NCBI RefSeq assembly: GCF_003314995.1
Contig: NZ_QNRH01000009.1
Location: 18,105 to 82,104, forward strand
Reading direction: 5' to 3'
Source of the DNA: Pseudochrobactrum asaccharolyticum
Lineage (GTDB): Bacteria > Pseudomonadota > Alphaproteobacteria > Rhizobiales > Rhizobiaceae
DNA: 64,000 nucleotides
Shown here: piece after piece, positions 27,934 to 37,558 of the stretch
Layout of the letters: every line of letters begins with the position of its first letter
Numbering within the stretch: the first letter of the stretch is position 1
Position numbers and translations under genes: made by a program
The notes under the pieces: model-generated
What the model was told of the DNA's origin: nothing
Seen by the model: only the letters and a program-made list of their open reading frames with translations
Database searches by the model: none

Positions 27934-29928
27934 TTGTCTGGTCGTAAGTATAGTGTCATTGAAAATGAGTGGATTACGTTACAGGACAGTACGCGTTTGG
28001 CTGCTCGTATCTGGATGCCGGAAAATGCACTGGCCGATCCTGTGCCTGCAGTTCTGGAATTTCTGCCGTATCGTAAACGTGACGGCACCTGTGTCCGTGA
28101 CGAGGCAACTTATCCGGCATTTGCAGAGGCCGGTATTGCCGGTATTCGGGTTGATATCCGAGGGTCTGGTGAATCCGATGGTGTCATTGACGGCGAGTAT
28201 ACGCCGCTGGAACTGGCAAATGCCTGTGAAATTATCGGTTGGATCGCGGAGCAACCATGGTCGAACGGCTCGGTTGGTATGATGGGTATCTCATGGGGTG
28301 GCTTCAACTGTATGCAGGTGGCGGCGCTTAAACCTCCGGCGTTAAAAGCCGTTATTTCCATCGCATCAACGGTGGACCGATATAATGATGATATTCATTA
28401 CAAGAATGGGACACATTTGTCGGCTCAGCTGTCATGGGCTACAACAATGCTTGCTTATCAGTCACGTTCGCCGGACAAAGCTATCACTGGTGACAGCTGG
28501 AAAGATATGTGGCTTGAACGCCTCAATGGCGGTCATTTTATGATGGAAGAATGGTTGTCTCATCAAACGCGGGATGCTTTTTGGAAGCATGGTTCGGTCG
28601 GTGAGAATTTTACAGACTATAACACGCCTTCCATGGTCATCGCGGGTTGGGCTGACGGCTATCGCAATACACCGTTCAAATCGGTAGAAAGTGGTAATCG
28701 TCATTTCACAGCACTTATTGGTCCTTGGGTACATAAATATCCGCATTTTGCCTGGCCGAAACCACGCGCGGATTTCCTCGGAGAAGCGATTGCGTGGTGG
28801 AACCACTGGTTGCGCGGAGAAGCAAACACTGTTCCTGACTGGCCGCAACTGCGTGGTTTTATTCAGGATGGTCCCGTTGCGGGCGGACGACGCACTGAAG
28901 ATCCGGGTTTTTGGGTAGCAAAATCTGTCTGGAGTCAGCCTGAGACGGAAATCTATAGTGCTAATACGGACGGTATATTGCAAAATGGTGTCTCAAATGC
29001 TGCTGCTTGTCCTGTTTATATCCGCTCAGCTCTTGATACAGGGACAACCGCCGGTGAATGGTTCACACTGAAACCTGATGCGGAAATGGCAGGAGATCAG
29101 GTGATTGATGACGAGAAATCCTATATTCTGGAAACAAAACCGTTCCAAGATGCCCGCTCTTATCTCGGGATTCCCGAAGTTGAACTGATCGTTGCCAGTA
29201 AGGCGCCGCTGGCAAATCTGGTTATACGTTTGGTGGATGTGCATCCGGATGGCCGGGCAACACGCATTAGTTTTGGTGTTCTCAACCTTGCACACCGGAA
29301 CGGTTATGAACATCCGGAGCCGATGCCCGTGGATGAGCCGGTGGCTATCCGGATGCGTCTTGATGCCTGCGGTTATCGCCTCAAAGAGGGGCATCGCCTG
29401 CGTATTGCAATTTCGACCGCTTATTGGCCGATGATTTTGCCTGATCCGTATAATGCAGGGATTACTATTGACCGGAGTTCGCTGAAACTATCGCTGCCGT
29501 TACTCGGAGAATGCGATTATATAGATATGAAACAACCGGACAATGAGGATCCGCTGCCACACTACCCGGTGCTCTGCCCGGCTGAAACCCGCAGAACTGT
29601 TGAGCGGGATTTGATGAGCGGATGCACAAATTATAATATCTATGAAGATACCGGTATGAGCATGCATCCTGATACAGGACTGGCAACACGTCAGACACGG
29701 GAGGAGCAATGGTCAATCCATCCTGACAATCCGCTTTCAATGAAGGGAGTATGTGAATGGATGACTTTTATGGAACGTGGTGACTGGAAACTAAAAACTA
29801 TTGCCGGTTCACAAATGACCTGCACAGCAACATCATGGAAAATTTCTGCTTGTCTGCAGGCTTATGAAGGAGAGCAGCTGATCTTTAAAAAAGAATATGC
29901 TGCGGAGATTCCGCGAAATTATATGTAA
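27934..29928 (+). CDS. CocE/NonD-family hydrolase (X-Pro dipeptidyl-peptidase-like)
   Basis: The 664-residue protein has an alpha/beta-hydrolase domain (about 1-290) with the nucleophile motif GISWGGFN, RVDIRGSGESDG upstream, and LIGPWVHKYP holding the likely catalytic His. A C-terminal jelly-roll domain (about 300-560) follows. Related enzymes cleave esters or Xaa-Pro peptides. A TTG at 27934 is the likely start, since the GGGAGGAGG ribosome site (27921-27929) lies inside the longer in-frame starts at 27910 and 27913. Being last in the Opp-type operon, it may process the imported peptide. Stem-loop 29944-29976 follows. Confidence 0.88.
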   Translation: MSGRKYSVIENEWITLQDSTRLAARIWMPENALADPVPAVLEFLPYRKRDGTCVRDEATYPAFAEAGIAGIRVDIRGSGESDGVIDGEYTPLELANACEIIGWIAEQPWSNGSVGMMGISWGGFNCMQVAALKPPALKAVISIASTVDRYNDDIHYKNGTHLSAQLSWATTMLAYQSRSPDKAITGDSWKDMWLERLNGGHFMMEEWLSHQTRDAFWKHGSVGENFTDYNTPSMVIAGWADGYRNTPFKSVESGNRHFTALIGPWVHKYPHFAWPKPRADFLGEAIAWWNHWLRGEANTVPDWPQLRGFIQDGPVAGGRRTEDPGFWVAKSVWSQPETEIYSANTDGILQNGVSNAAACPVYIRSALDTGTTAGEWFTLKPDAEMAGDQVIDDEKSYILETKPFQDARSYLGIPEVELIVASKAPLANLVIRLVDVHPDGRATRISFGVLNLAHRNGYEHPEPMPVDEPVAIRMRLDACGYRLKEGHRLRIAISTAYWPMILPDPYNAGITIDRSSLKLSLPLLGECDYIDMKQPDNEDPLPHYPVLCPAETRRTVERDLMSGCTNYNIYEDTGMSMHPDTGLATRQTREEQWSIHPDNPLSMKGVCEWMTFMERGDWKLKTIAGSQMTCTATSWKISACLQAYEGEQLIFKKEYAAEIPRNYM

Positions 29929-29943
29929 ATGGTATACTATTTT

Positions 29944-29976
29944 CCCCTCAGCAGAAAATCATATGCTGCTGAGGGG
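29944..29976. terminator. Hairpin between convergent genes
   Basis: CCCCTCAGCAG and CTGCTGAGGGG form an 11-bp perfect stem between the convergent CocE gene and the minus-strand ATPase gene. Tails are only weakly T-rich (plus: ACTTTC). Confidence 0.6.
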
Positions 29977-29986
29977 GACTTTCAGC

Positions 29987-30757
29987 TTATTTCTGCAGGG
30001 AAATGAACTTCTTGAAACGCTCAGAGCGCGGATTATCAAAAACTTCATGGGACGGGCCGTCTTCTTCGATACTGCCCTGATGCAGAAATACGACGCGGTT
30101 AGAAACATCGCGTGCGAAGCCCATTTCATGGGTCACAACCAGCATTGTGTGACCGGCTTCCGCAAGTGAGCGCATCACCTTCAGCACTTCCCCAACCAGT
30201 TCCGGATCCAGTGCAGAAGTCGGCTCATCAAAGAGCAACAGGCGTGGTTTCATAGCCAGAGCTCTGGCGATAGCTGCCCGCTGCTGCTGGCCGCCGGACA
30301 GATGGCTTGGATAATTATCCCGTTTGTCCGCAATGCCTACCCGTTCAAGCAGTGCAAGCGCTTCGTCTTTTGCTTCGGCCTTGGTGCGTTTTTGCAGATA
30401 GACTGGAGCTTCCATGATGTTTTCAAGAATGGTCATATGAGACCAGAGATTGAAACTCTGGAACACCATCGCGACTTCAGTTCTGATCCGGTTGATCTGG
30501 CGCATATCGGCGGCGATCATGCCCTGTTTGCCGGGTTTCATCAGGAGCTCTTCGCCATGAATGCTGACAGAACCGGAGCTTGGCAGTTCAAGGAAATTGA
30601 TGCAGCGCAGCATCGTGGATTTGCCGGAGCCGGAAGAGCCGAGAATGGAAATAACATCGCCTTCCGCAGCATCAAGATTGACGCCTTTGAGGACTTCCAG
30701 AGAGCCGAAGCTCTTGCGCAGATTACGGATGGAAACTGCTGGTGTTGTGGTTTGCAT
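29987..30757 (-). CDS. Polar amino-acid-type ABC importer, ATP-binding subunit
   Basis: The 256 residues have Walker [11 protein letters not shown]-loop [11 protein letters not shown], signature [15 protein letters not shown], Walker [15 protein letters not shown] and [15 protein letters not shown] is typical of the HisP/ArtP/OccP group. It is the last gene of the minus-strand operon 36906-29987, energising permeases at 30767 and 31494. Confidence 0.94.
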   Translation of the reverse strand: MQTTTPAVSIRNLRKSFGSLEVLKGVNLDAAEGDVISILGSSGSGKSTMLRCINFLELPSSGSVSIHGEELLMKPGKQGMIAADMRQINRIRTEVAMVFQSFNLWSHMTILENIMEAPVYLQKRTKAEAKDEALALLERVGIADKRDNYPSHLSGGQQQRAAIARALAMKPRLLLFDEPTSALDPELVGEVLKVMRSLAEAGHTMLVVTHEMGFARDVSNRVVFLHQGSIEEDGPSHEVFDNPRSERFKKFISLQK

Positions 30758-30766
30758 GTTTTTTCC

Positions 30767-31492
30767 TCAGGCAGTTTTCAGCTTTGAAGCGGATTTAATC
30801 GTAGCGGGAGGACGGATATGGGCGGATAGCTTCCATTCCGAATAGGCAACGATACGGGTAAGGATAAAATTGAGCAGCAGATAAACAGTACCGGCTGCGA
30901 TGAAGACTTCGACAGCGCGGAAGGATTCAGAAATCAGCTTTGCAGCAATACCGGTAATTTCCATCATGGTGATAACAGATGCGAGCGAAGTCGCCTTGAC
31001 CATCAAAATGAGTTCATTGCCATAGGCCGGCAGTGCCTGACGGATAGCAATTGGAAAGATGATACGGCGCTGCAGCAAAAAGCCGGACATGCCGCAGGCT
31101 CTGGCCGCTTCAATTTGCGGGGCAGGAACGGCTTCATAGCCACCGCGGAAAATCTCGCTAGCATAGGCGGCCGTGTTGAGAGAGAGCGCAATCACCGCAC
31201 ACCAATAGGCGTCACGGAAGAAGCTCCACAATCCTAATTCCTGAAGGAACGGACGGAACTGTGCCAGTCCGTAATAGATCAGAAATATCTGCACAAGCAG
31301 CGGTGTGCCGCGGAATGCAAAGACATAAGCCTCTGAGATAAAAGCCAGAACCTTGATACCGGACAGGCGCAATACGGTCAGGAACAGTCCTAATATACCG
31401 CCGAAAAAGACAGCATATAATGAGAGTTCCAGTGTGAGAGGCACACCGCGTAACAGGGTGACGAAAGACGTGTAAAGAAACTGAAAGTCCAT
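30767..31492 (-). CDS. Polar amino-acid-type ABC importer, permease
   Basis: The 241-residue membrane protein has FRGTPLLVQIFLIYYGLAQF and the EAA loop (AVPAPQIEAARACGMSGFLLQRRIIFPIAIRQ). It matches the HisM/OccM group. Neighbouring genes are nearly contiguous (1 and 9 bases), consistent with one transcript. Confidence 0.9.
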   Translation of the reverse strand: MDFQFLYTSFVTLLRGVPLTLELSLYAVFFGGILGLFLTVLRLSGIKVLAFISEAYVFAFRGTPLLVQIFLIYYGLAQFRPFLQELGLWSFFRDAYWCAVIALSLNTAAYASEIFRGGYEAVPAPQIEAARACGMSGFLLQRRIIFPIAIRQALPAYGNELILMVKATSLASVITMMEITGIAAKLISESFRAVEVFIAAGTVYLLLNFILTRIVAYSEWKLSAHIRPPATIKSASKLKTA

Positions 31493-31493
31493 G

Positions 31494-32213
31494 TTACGCT
31501 CTCCGGATGCCGCGTCGCGCTTTTTCTTCGGCGCGTTTGAAAATGATGGTCGAGATGAGCGTAATCACCAGATAGAGCATGGCCGCAGTGATGTAGAAGT
31601 CAAACGGACGGCGGGTGGAACCAGCGGCAATTTGCGACTGACGCAGCAATTCAACCAGACCGATCACGGAGATCAGCGCGGATTCTTTCAAGGCAAGCTG
31701 CCAGACATTTCCCAGCCCCGGAATTGCAAAACGCAGCACTTGCGGTGCGATAATCCGGCGAAACATCAAGAATTTCGGCATTCCCATCGACTTTGCGGCT
31801 TCAATCTCGCCGCGCGCGACCGAATTGAACGCACCGCGAAACACTTCAGCCTGATAGGCGGCGGAAACAACCCCGATAGCCATCGCACCTGTGAGAAACG
31901 TTGGCAGGCCAATAAAACCTTTGGCACCGAACAGGCTGCCGACCGCTCCCAGTGCAGCACTGCCGCCAAAATAGAAGAGGTAAATAACCAGCAAATCCGG
32001 AATACCGCGCAGGATTGTTGTATATGTTTCTGCAAAAAAGCGGATTGGTCGGTTACCGGTGATTTTAGCCCAACTGATTAAGGCACCGATCATCGCGCCG
32101 ATCAGATAGCCACAAAAAGCGACGGCGACAGTCATTGCAGCTGCAAGAAGCAGAGCATCTCCCCAGCCATTAGGCCCGAAGCCTATCAGTTCAAAGTAGC
32201 TGAATTGTTGCAT
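31494..32213 (-). CDS. Polar amino-acid-type ABC importer, permease
   Basis: The 239 residues start at ATG 32213 (MQQFSYFELIGFGPNGWGDALLLAAAMTV), the usual HisQ/OccQ N-terminus; the longer in-frame extension to 32324 is not conserved-looking. It contains ILRGIPDLLVIYLFYFGG and the EAA loop (SVARGEIEAAKSMGMPKFLMFRRIIAPQVL). It pairs with the permease encoded downstream. Confidence 0.9.
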   Translation of the reverse strand: MQQFSYFELIGFGPNGWGDALLLAAAMTVAVAFCGYLIGAMIGALISWAKITGNRPIRFFAETYTTILRGIPDLLVIYLFYFGGSAALGAVGSLFGAKGFIGLPTFLTGAMAIGVVSAAYQAEVFRGAFNSVARGEIEAAKSMGMPKFLMFRRIIAPQVLRFAIPGLGNVWQLALKESALISVIGLVELLRQSQIAAGSTRRPFDFYITAAMLYLVITLISTIIFKRAEEKARRGIRRA

Positions 32214-32363
32214 TGAAAATTCTTCACATGTGCTGGAGCGCAAGAGGCAAAATGCGCGTTCATTCACAAAAAGAGAGCATGGTGCAATAAGCTGGCTTCG
32301 CGAGAGGCTGGATGATTGCGCCATGCTCCGGTTTTGACGGATTTCAGAGGCAGGAAGTTCCGT

Positions 32364-33206
32364 TTAGTTTGCGGATGGTGTCAGATCCATCTGCAGCCAT
32401 TTCATCGACAATTCGCGGATTGTACCGTCCTGAATGGCATCACCAATTGCTTTGTCGAAAGCTTCTTTCTGTTTGGTGTCGCCTTTAGGCAGTGCAACGC
32501 CCACACCTTTACCGAAAACACCGCCGCGCAAACCGGCACCAACAACATGCATATCTTTGTAATCTGCATTGCTCATCGTGGCTGCAAAATTGGCGTGGTT
32601 GGCAAAAAGGGCATCAACACGACCTGCCAGCAGATCGAGATCCTGCTGTTCGGTTGATTTATACTCTTTGATTTCGATTGTATCTTTCAGATATTTTTCC
32701 AGAAATGCGACGCCGATAGTGGATGTTTGTACACCAATGGTCATGCCTTTGAGCTGTGGCTTCCACTGTTCAACCAGAGCTTCGAGTTTGGCAGGATCGG
32801 CGTTGATATCAATTGTTTCACCGGTGCCCGGCAGCGTATCGAGAGGGCTGCCTTTCAGTGTTGCGAAACCGGTCAGAATATTCTGATAAGGAATAGAGAA
32901 ATCAACGGCTTCTTCGCGCTTTGGCGTGATGGACATACCGGCGATAATCGCATCATATTTACCGGCTTGCAGGGCAGGGATCATGCCATCCCATTCCTGT
33001 GCACTGATGGTGCAGGTATAATTCAGACGTTTGCAGAGTTCTTTGGCGACATCGACTTCAAATCCGTCCAGAGTGCCGTCAGCACGGGTGAAGGTGAAGG
33101 GTGCATAGGCACCGTCAGTCGCAACGCGAAATTCTGAAGCGACGGCTGTGCTGACGCAACCGAATAAACCGAGCGAAACCAGTGCGAGTTTCAGCTTGCT
33201 TTTCAT
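32364..33206 (-). CDS. Family-3 periplasmic binding protein (first of two in operon)
   Basis: The 280 residues start at ATG 33206 with a Sec signal peptide ending CVSTAVA-SE (about residue 23). Motifs are FRVATDGAYAPFTFTRADGTLDGFEVDVAKELCKRL and AIIAGMSITPKREEAVDFSIPY. It is the binding protein nearest to the permeases. A second, more distant paralogue is encoded at 34814 in the same operon, so the transporter may take two related ligands. Two amidohydrolase genes flank them. Confidence 0.9.
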   Translation of the reverse strand: MKSKLKLALVSLGLFGCVSTAVASEFRVATDGAYAPFTFTRADGTLDGFEVDVAKELCKRLNYTCTISAQEWDGMIPALQAGKYDAIIAGMSITPKREEAVDFSIPYQNILTGFATLKGSPLDTLPGTGETIDINADPAKLEALVEQWKPQLKGMTIGVQTSTIGVAFLEKYLKDTIEIKEYKSTEQQDLDLLAGRVDALFANHANFAATMSNADYKDMHVVGAGLRGGVFGKGVGVALPKGDTKQKEAFDKAIGDAIQDGTIRELSMKWLQMDLTPSAN

Positions 33207-33207
33207 A

Positions 33208-34719
33208 TTAGGAATCCTTTTTCTGACCGTCAAAAGACGGGTAACTTGATGAGAAAATTTCGCTCACGGGAGGATGACCGAAAGTCCGGTCCGGATAGAG
33301 AGATACAAGGCGATCGAATTGCTGCTGCGCCTGTTCGCGGGCAGCCGTGAAGTCAAAATCAGGAATAATGCCATCAGCCATGACAAAGCGGCCATTAATA
33401 ATGACGGTTGAAATATCGCGGTTGGAACCGGCCATCATCAGGGTCTGGATCGGGTCGATCACATGGCCGATCCGGTCATTATCCATATTGATGACGATGA
33501 TATCGGCTTTGGAACCGGTCTGGAGCCTTCCCAGATCAGGGCGTCTTAATGCATCTGCGCCGCCGATGGTTGCAGCATCAAAATAATGCTCGGAACGGAC
33601 ACTCTGTATGGAGTCGTCCTTAACGCGGGACATCATGATGCCGACCTGCATGTTCTGGATAAAATCCGGCGGCCACGTATCTGTACCCAGAGCAATCCGG
33701 ACACCTGCATTACGGAATTTGCTGAAACTGTCCATGAAGCTGCCATGCCGCGCGGAAACAACAGGGCAATGCACAAATGTTGCACCGGTATCACGCATAA
33801 TCGCCAGATCATCGCCTTTGCGGCTGACATTGCGGGAGCCGCAAACATACTCGCCATGCGGTAGCAATGAGCGGTCAGACAACAGACCAAGCGAGTTCAG
33901 CCATTCAAGCGGGCTAAGACCATAGGCATCAACAATCCGGTTAAACTCTGTATCGGATTGGCAGCAATGCAGACGGAACGGGATGTCGAGATCTTGTGAG
34001 GCCTGCACTGTCCGTTTGAGAAGCTCAGGCGTGCAGGTCTCAATCCGGTCCGGCGCCAGCATTGCTTTTACCAAGGAAGATGAGCGGCTTTCCATTTGTT
34101 CAGCAAATGCAAGCGCATCCTGAAAATTCTTTAGCCCACGTGCCTCATCAAAATAGAATTCAATGCTGCCGTCATCCTGAACAAATGTATTACCCGTTCT
34201 GTAGGCAGGGCCAAGATAGACACGCAGCCCTAACTCTTCGGCGCTGGTAGCAGCACTGGAGAATTCGTCATTGGTTTCTCCCCATTCCCGATAGAACAGG
34301 GAGGCAATAGGCATAGCTGTGGTGATGCCGTTACGGATCAGCTGAGCGAAAGAATAGCGTTTTTGGAAAGCCAGTTCTTCTGCGGAGTACATTTCATAAG
34401 GGCCGCGTTCCATATAGCTTTTTGGCCAGACGCGCCCTTTTTTCCATGAAGGTTGATTGTCAAAAGACAAGATTGTTGTGTCGATATCCGACAGTGCATC
34501 AAGGTCGATAAAACCCGGCGAAATAATCGCCGTTCCATAGTCGAAACGATGGGCAACATCGCCCTGATAATCATGCCCGACAAAGATGACAGTGTCGTTT
34601 TCATAGACAACACAGCCGTTTTCAAAGATTGCATGTTTGCCGTCTTGATGACCGATAACCCAGCGTGATGATAAGAGTACCGGACCGGATAGCGGGGCAG
34701 ACGGAACAGATTTATTCAT
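33208..34719 (-). CDS. Amidohydrolase-superfamily protein lacking the usual HxH motif
   Basis: The 503 residues read as an ATZ/TRZ-type amidohydrolase: the composite beta-sandwich at both ends and a TIM barrel with LHCCQSDTEFN (metal His), HGEYVCGSRN (second His) and LGTDTWPPD (catalytic Asp). At strand 1, where HxH normally binds metal, the sequence is PGFIDLDALSDIDTT, so both histidines are replaced (Asp-Leu-Asp). It may still bind one metal like other variant members, or act on an unusual substrate. It sits between two binding-protein genes; start ATG 34719. Substrate unknown. Confidence 0.82.
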   Translation of the reverse strand: MNKSVPSAPLSGPVLLSSRWVIGHQDGKHAIFENGCVVYENDTVIFVGHDYQGDVAHRFDYGTAIISPGFIDLDALSDIDTTILSFDNQPSWKKGRVWPKSYMERGPYEMYSAEELAFQKRYSFAQLIRNGITTAMPIASLFYREWGETNDEFSSAATSAEELGLRVYLGPAYRTGNTFVQDDGSIEFYFDEARGLKNFQDALAFAEQMESRSSSLVKAMLAPDRIETCTPELLKRTVQASQDLDIPFRLHCCQSDTEFNRIVDAYGLSPLEWLNSLGLLSDRSLLPHGEYVCGSRNVSRKGDDLAIMRDTGATFVHCPVVSARHGSFMDSFSKFRNAGVRIALGTDTWPPDFIQNMQVGIMMSRVKDDSIQSVRSEHYFDAATIGGADALRRPDLGRLQTGSKADIIVINMDNDRIGHVIDPIQTLMMAGSNRDISTVIINGRFVMADGIIPDFDFTAAREQAQQQFDRLVSLYPDRTFGHPPVSEIFSSSYPSFDGQKKDS

Positions 34720-34813
34720 GCTTCTTTATCCAAATTCTATTCAGGGAATATCAAAGGCAACGAGGCGTTTTTTACTTTGCCTTTGATAATGTCGTTTTAT
34801 TTTAATGGGTTAT

Positions 34814-35665
34814 TTATTGGCTTGGTGTGATATCGCGCTTGAACCATTTGATCGCGAGTTTGGAGAGGCTGCCGTCAGCGATTGCGGCATTGATTGCCTC
34901 GTCAAACAGTGCTTTCAGCTCGGTGTCTTCTTTACGCAGGCCAACAGATTGCCCCCCGCCTAAAGGGCCGCCGGTAAATTCAGCACCGGCAAACATCACC
35001 TGATCTGCACCGATATGAGCTAATGCCTGATCCAGCGTGACGGGGGAGGCCATAATGGCATCAATGCGTCCGGCAGCGAGATCAAGATCATGCTGTTCTG
35101 TGCTTTTATATTCCTTGTACTCAATATCCGGGAACATATCTTTCATGATCAGTGCTGCAGTTGTTGCACCCTGGCCGCCGATGACACTGTTTTGCATCGC
35201 TTTACGCATTTCATCTGCGGCTGCGCGGGCTTGTTCCGGCTCTTTTTCCAGATCATATTTCTTGCCGAAGGCCATCTCTGCTAAAGGAGAGTCTTTGCGC
35301 ACCAGAAATGCGGCCGAGCCGGTTGCATAATTTCTTGAAAAAGAAATGACTTTTTCCCGTTCTTTGGTCATCAGCATACCTGAGACAATGGCGTCGAATT
35401 TTTCGGCATTCAGAGCCGGTATCAAGCCATCCCAGTCCTGCACAATTAATTCGCATTTCACTTTCATACGCGGACATAAATTCTCAAGAAGGTCGATTTC
35501 AAAACCGGCGAGCTTGCCGCCGGCTTCCGTAAAGTTCCAGGGGGCGTAAGCGCCCTCAGTGGCGATTTTGATTACTTTTTCACTCTGGCTATGTGCGGTT
35601 GCTGTCAGTGCTCCGACCAGAACCCCAAAAGCCAGCGCGGCTTTTTTCCCGTAATTATTGAACAT
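34814..35665 (-). CDS. Family-3 periplasmic binding protein (second of two in operon)
   Basis: The 283 residues start at ATG 35665 after AGGAGG. A Sec signal peptide ends near AHSQS (about residue 27). Motifs are IKIATEGAYAPWNFTEAGGKLAGFEIDLLENLCPRM and AIVSGMLMTKEREKVISFSRNY. It resembles octopine/nopaline/lysine-arginine-type receptors. It lies between the two amidohydrolase genes, without its own permeases, and probably shares the permeases at 30767-32213. Confidence 0.9.
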   Translation of the reverse strand: MFNNYGKKAALAFGVLVGALTATAHSQSEKVIKIATEGAYAPWNFTEAGGKLAGFEIDLLENLCPRMKVKCELIVQDWDGLIPALNAEKFDAIVSGMLMTKEREKVISFSRNYATGSAAFLVRKDSPLAEMAFGKKYDLEKEPEQARAAADEMRKAMQNSVIGGQGATTAALIMKDMFPDIEYKEYKSTEQHDLDLAAGRIDAIMASPVTLDQALAHIGADQVMFAGAEFTGGPLGGGQSVGLRKEDTELKALFDEAINAAIADGSLSKLAIKWFKRDITPSQ

Positions 35666-35703
35666 CTGGCAATCTCCTCCTTATGCCTAATGTTGGTCTT
35701 TAT

Positions 35704-36906
35704 TTATCTGGGAGTAATCAGTTTGCCTTCCTTCGCAATCAGAGCGCCTTTTCTGTAAACGGCGCTGCGAACGGGGCGTGATGCAACAGCATCGGCGGGT
35801 GTTTCGGCATTGAGCAATATGAAACTGGCATCACAGCCTTCCTGAATGCCGTAATCCGCAATATCCATCATTCGCGCGCCGCCATAGGTAGCAAGCTTGA
35901 GCGCGAGTTCGATATTTTCATCGCTTCTGAAATCGTTTCTCTGGGATACAATGGCAGCTCTTTCAAGCATGTCTGCATTGCCGAAAGGTGACCAGGTATC
36001 GCGGATGCCATCACTGCCGGAACAGATATTGACACCCATGGCTGTGAGGTCAAAGACCGGCGGAGCAGCGCTGGATGCGCCGCCTTTGACCATCAGATGA
36101 ATACCGGCTTTGGCCAGTTTTGCACCTAAAGCGGCTAATGGTTTATCCGCCAACATACCAAGGCAGAAACCATGGCTGATTGTGACCTGTCCGGCCATGC
36201 CTAAAGCATTGGTCCGTTCAATGATCATTTCCATTGCATATGCACCGAGGGAGTCCGGCTCATGCAGGTGGATATCAACCGGTTTGCCATAGCGCTGTGC
36301 CATGGAAAATACAGTGTCGAGATGCCCTTTCGCATCGCGGTCAACCTCGGAAGGATCCAGCCCGCCGACGATATCAGCGCCGTTCTGCATTGCAGCTTCC
36401 ATAAGTTCTACGGTGCCGGGGCGGATCAGCATGCCGCTTTGCGGAAAGGCTACAATCTGGATATCGATCAGATCACGATATTTCTCGCGTGAAGCCACCA
36501 CGCCTTCGAGACCGCTCAGGCCATATTCTGTATCAATATCTACATGGGTGCGGATATGTGTGGTGCCGTAGCTGATGGCTTGTTCAATTTGTCTTGCTGA
36601 CTGGCGCTGCGGATCAATGCCGAGTTCCCTCTTCATTGCTCTTTCATTTTCAATCAGTTCGATGAGTTCTGTGCCGACATCATTACGATACCACGGCATG
36701 CCCAGCAGGGTTTTATCGAGATGCGTATGGGCATCAATGAGAGAAGGCAGCATCAGCTGCCCGTATCCGTCCACGACCTCAAGAGCTTCGTGACTGATCG
36801 CGCTGTTGTGATCGGTAACCGAGACGATCTTGCCGTTTTTGATCAGCACGTCTTTCAGCGCCCCTCCCTGAGGGCGTATTTTTGAAAGCAGGAAATCAGC
36901 AGGCAT
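35704..36906 (-). CDS. Metal-dependent amidohydrolase, cytosine-deaminase-like
   Basis: The 400 residues carry the strand-1 HxH motif LIDAHTHLDKTLLG, GTTHIRTHVDID, then DIHLHEPDSLG (metal His), VTISHGFCLG (His) and ICSGSDGIRDTWSPFG (catalytic Asp). This is the AtzC/cytosine-deaminase group, which hydrolyses exocyclic amines or ring amides of N-heterocycles. It is the first gene of the minus-strand operon. GGGAGAG precedes ATG 36906. It probably acts on the compound brought in by the importer; identity unknown. Confidence 0.88.
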   Translation of the reverse strand: MPADFLLSKIRPQGGALKDVLIKNGKIVSVTDHNSAISHEALEVVDGYGQLMLPSLIDAHTHLDKTLLGMPWYRNDVGTELIELIENERAMKRELGIDPQRQSARQIEQAISYGTTHIRTHVDIDTEYGLSGLEGVVASREKYRDLIDIQIVAFPQSGMLIRPGTVELMEAAMQNGADIVGGLDPSEVDRDAKGHLDTVFSMAQRYGKPVDIHLHEPDSLGAYAMEMIIERTNALGMAGQVTISHGFCLGMLADKPLAALGAKLAKAGIHLMVKGGASSAAPPVFDLTAMGVNICSGSDGIRDTWSPFGNADMLERAAIVSQRNDFRSDENIELALKLATYGGARMMDIADYGIQEGCDASFILLNAETPADAVASRPVRSAVYRKGALIAKEGKLITPR

Positions 36907-37558
36907 ATTCGTTCTCTCCCATTCTGCAATTTCAGGAGCAGATCAGCCTGTTTAAACACAATACCTCACAGCTCTCAGGCCACAGGATTTCACCCCGTCA
37001 GAGCAATGCAGAAGGTTTTAAATGAATTCAAAATGATGAGCTGCTTCAACACGAACGGAGGGGTAGCCGGCTCTCCAGGCTTACCGCAACACATTGTGAT
37101 GTTTACAGCTTTTAAAATTAATGAAACGTCGACTACCTCCTCATGGCAACGACGTACTCTCTCCCTATGATGACGACCGATGTTCAGCCGGTAATCCTGT
37201 TCAGAGCTTTAGTGTTATGGATGGCCTATATTATTGTCAATAATAATATTTACAAAATTGTATACAAAAATGAATTGCGAATAAAATATGGTGGGATAAC
37301 TGCGCTGTTATATGTGGAACTCTGCGGTGATGGTTCTGGCATGTGTTTTTTCTCTACAGCATGGCCATAGTAAGCCGCAGGAATCGTTCGTTAATCAGTA
37401 TCGATAAACCTCGTTCCTATCAGGGACATGAGATTTGAGACCGGCAATATTATTTCCGGTTGACCCTCTAACTCTTTAAAATCAAAGGATAATTTCACCT
37501 TAAACTGATCCATGCGTAAGAGGTTATGCTCAGGTCGATATACGGCTATACAAAGTAA
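36907..37558. other. Long intergenic region with candidate regulatory palindrome
   Basis: No convincing gene is visible in this gap between divergent operons. A short plus frame at 37143-37370 is not protein-like. A perfect palindrome TTGTATACAA (37258-37267), which resembles GntR-type sites, lies upstream of a possible minus-strand TTGACA box (37240-37235), a weak candidate promoter for the amidohydrolase operon. Confidence 0.4.
37258..37267. promoter_or_regulatory. TTGTATACAA palindrome, GntR-like operator candidate
   Basis: A perfect 10-bp dyad in an AT-rich stretch. TTGTATACAA is a common core for GntR-family regulators. No gntR gene is encoded next to it, so the binding factor is unknown. 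Confidence 0.35.

Noticed and set aside
37143..37370. Plus-strand frame of 75 codons in the long intergenic region
   Set aside because: Composition is not protein-like, it lacks a ribosome site, and it spans the AT-rich regulatory stretch.
37392..37514. Minus-strand frame of about 40 codons (MDQFKVKLSFDFKE...)
   Set aside because: Short, unrecognised and without a clear ribosome site.
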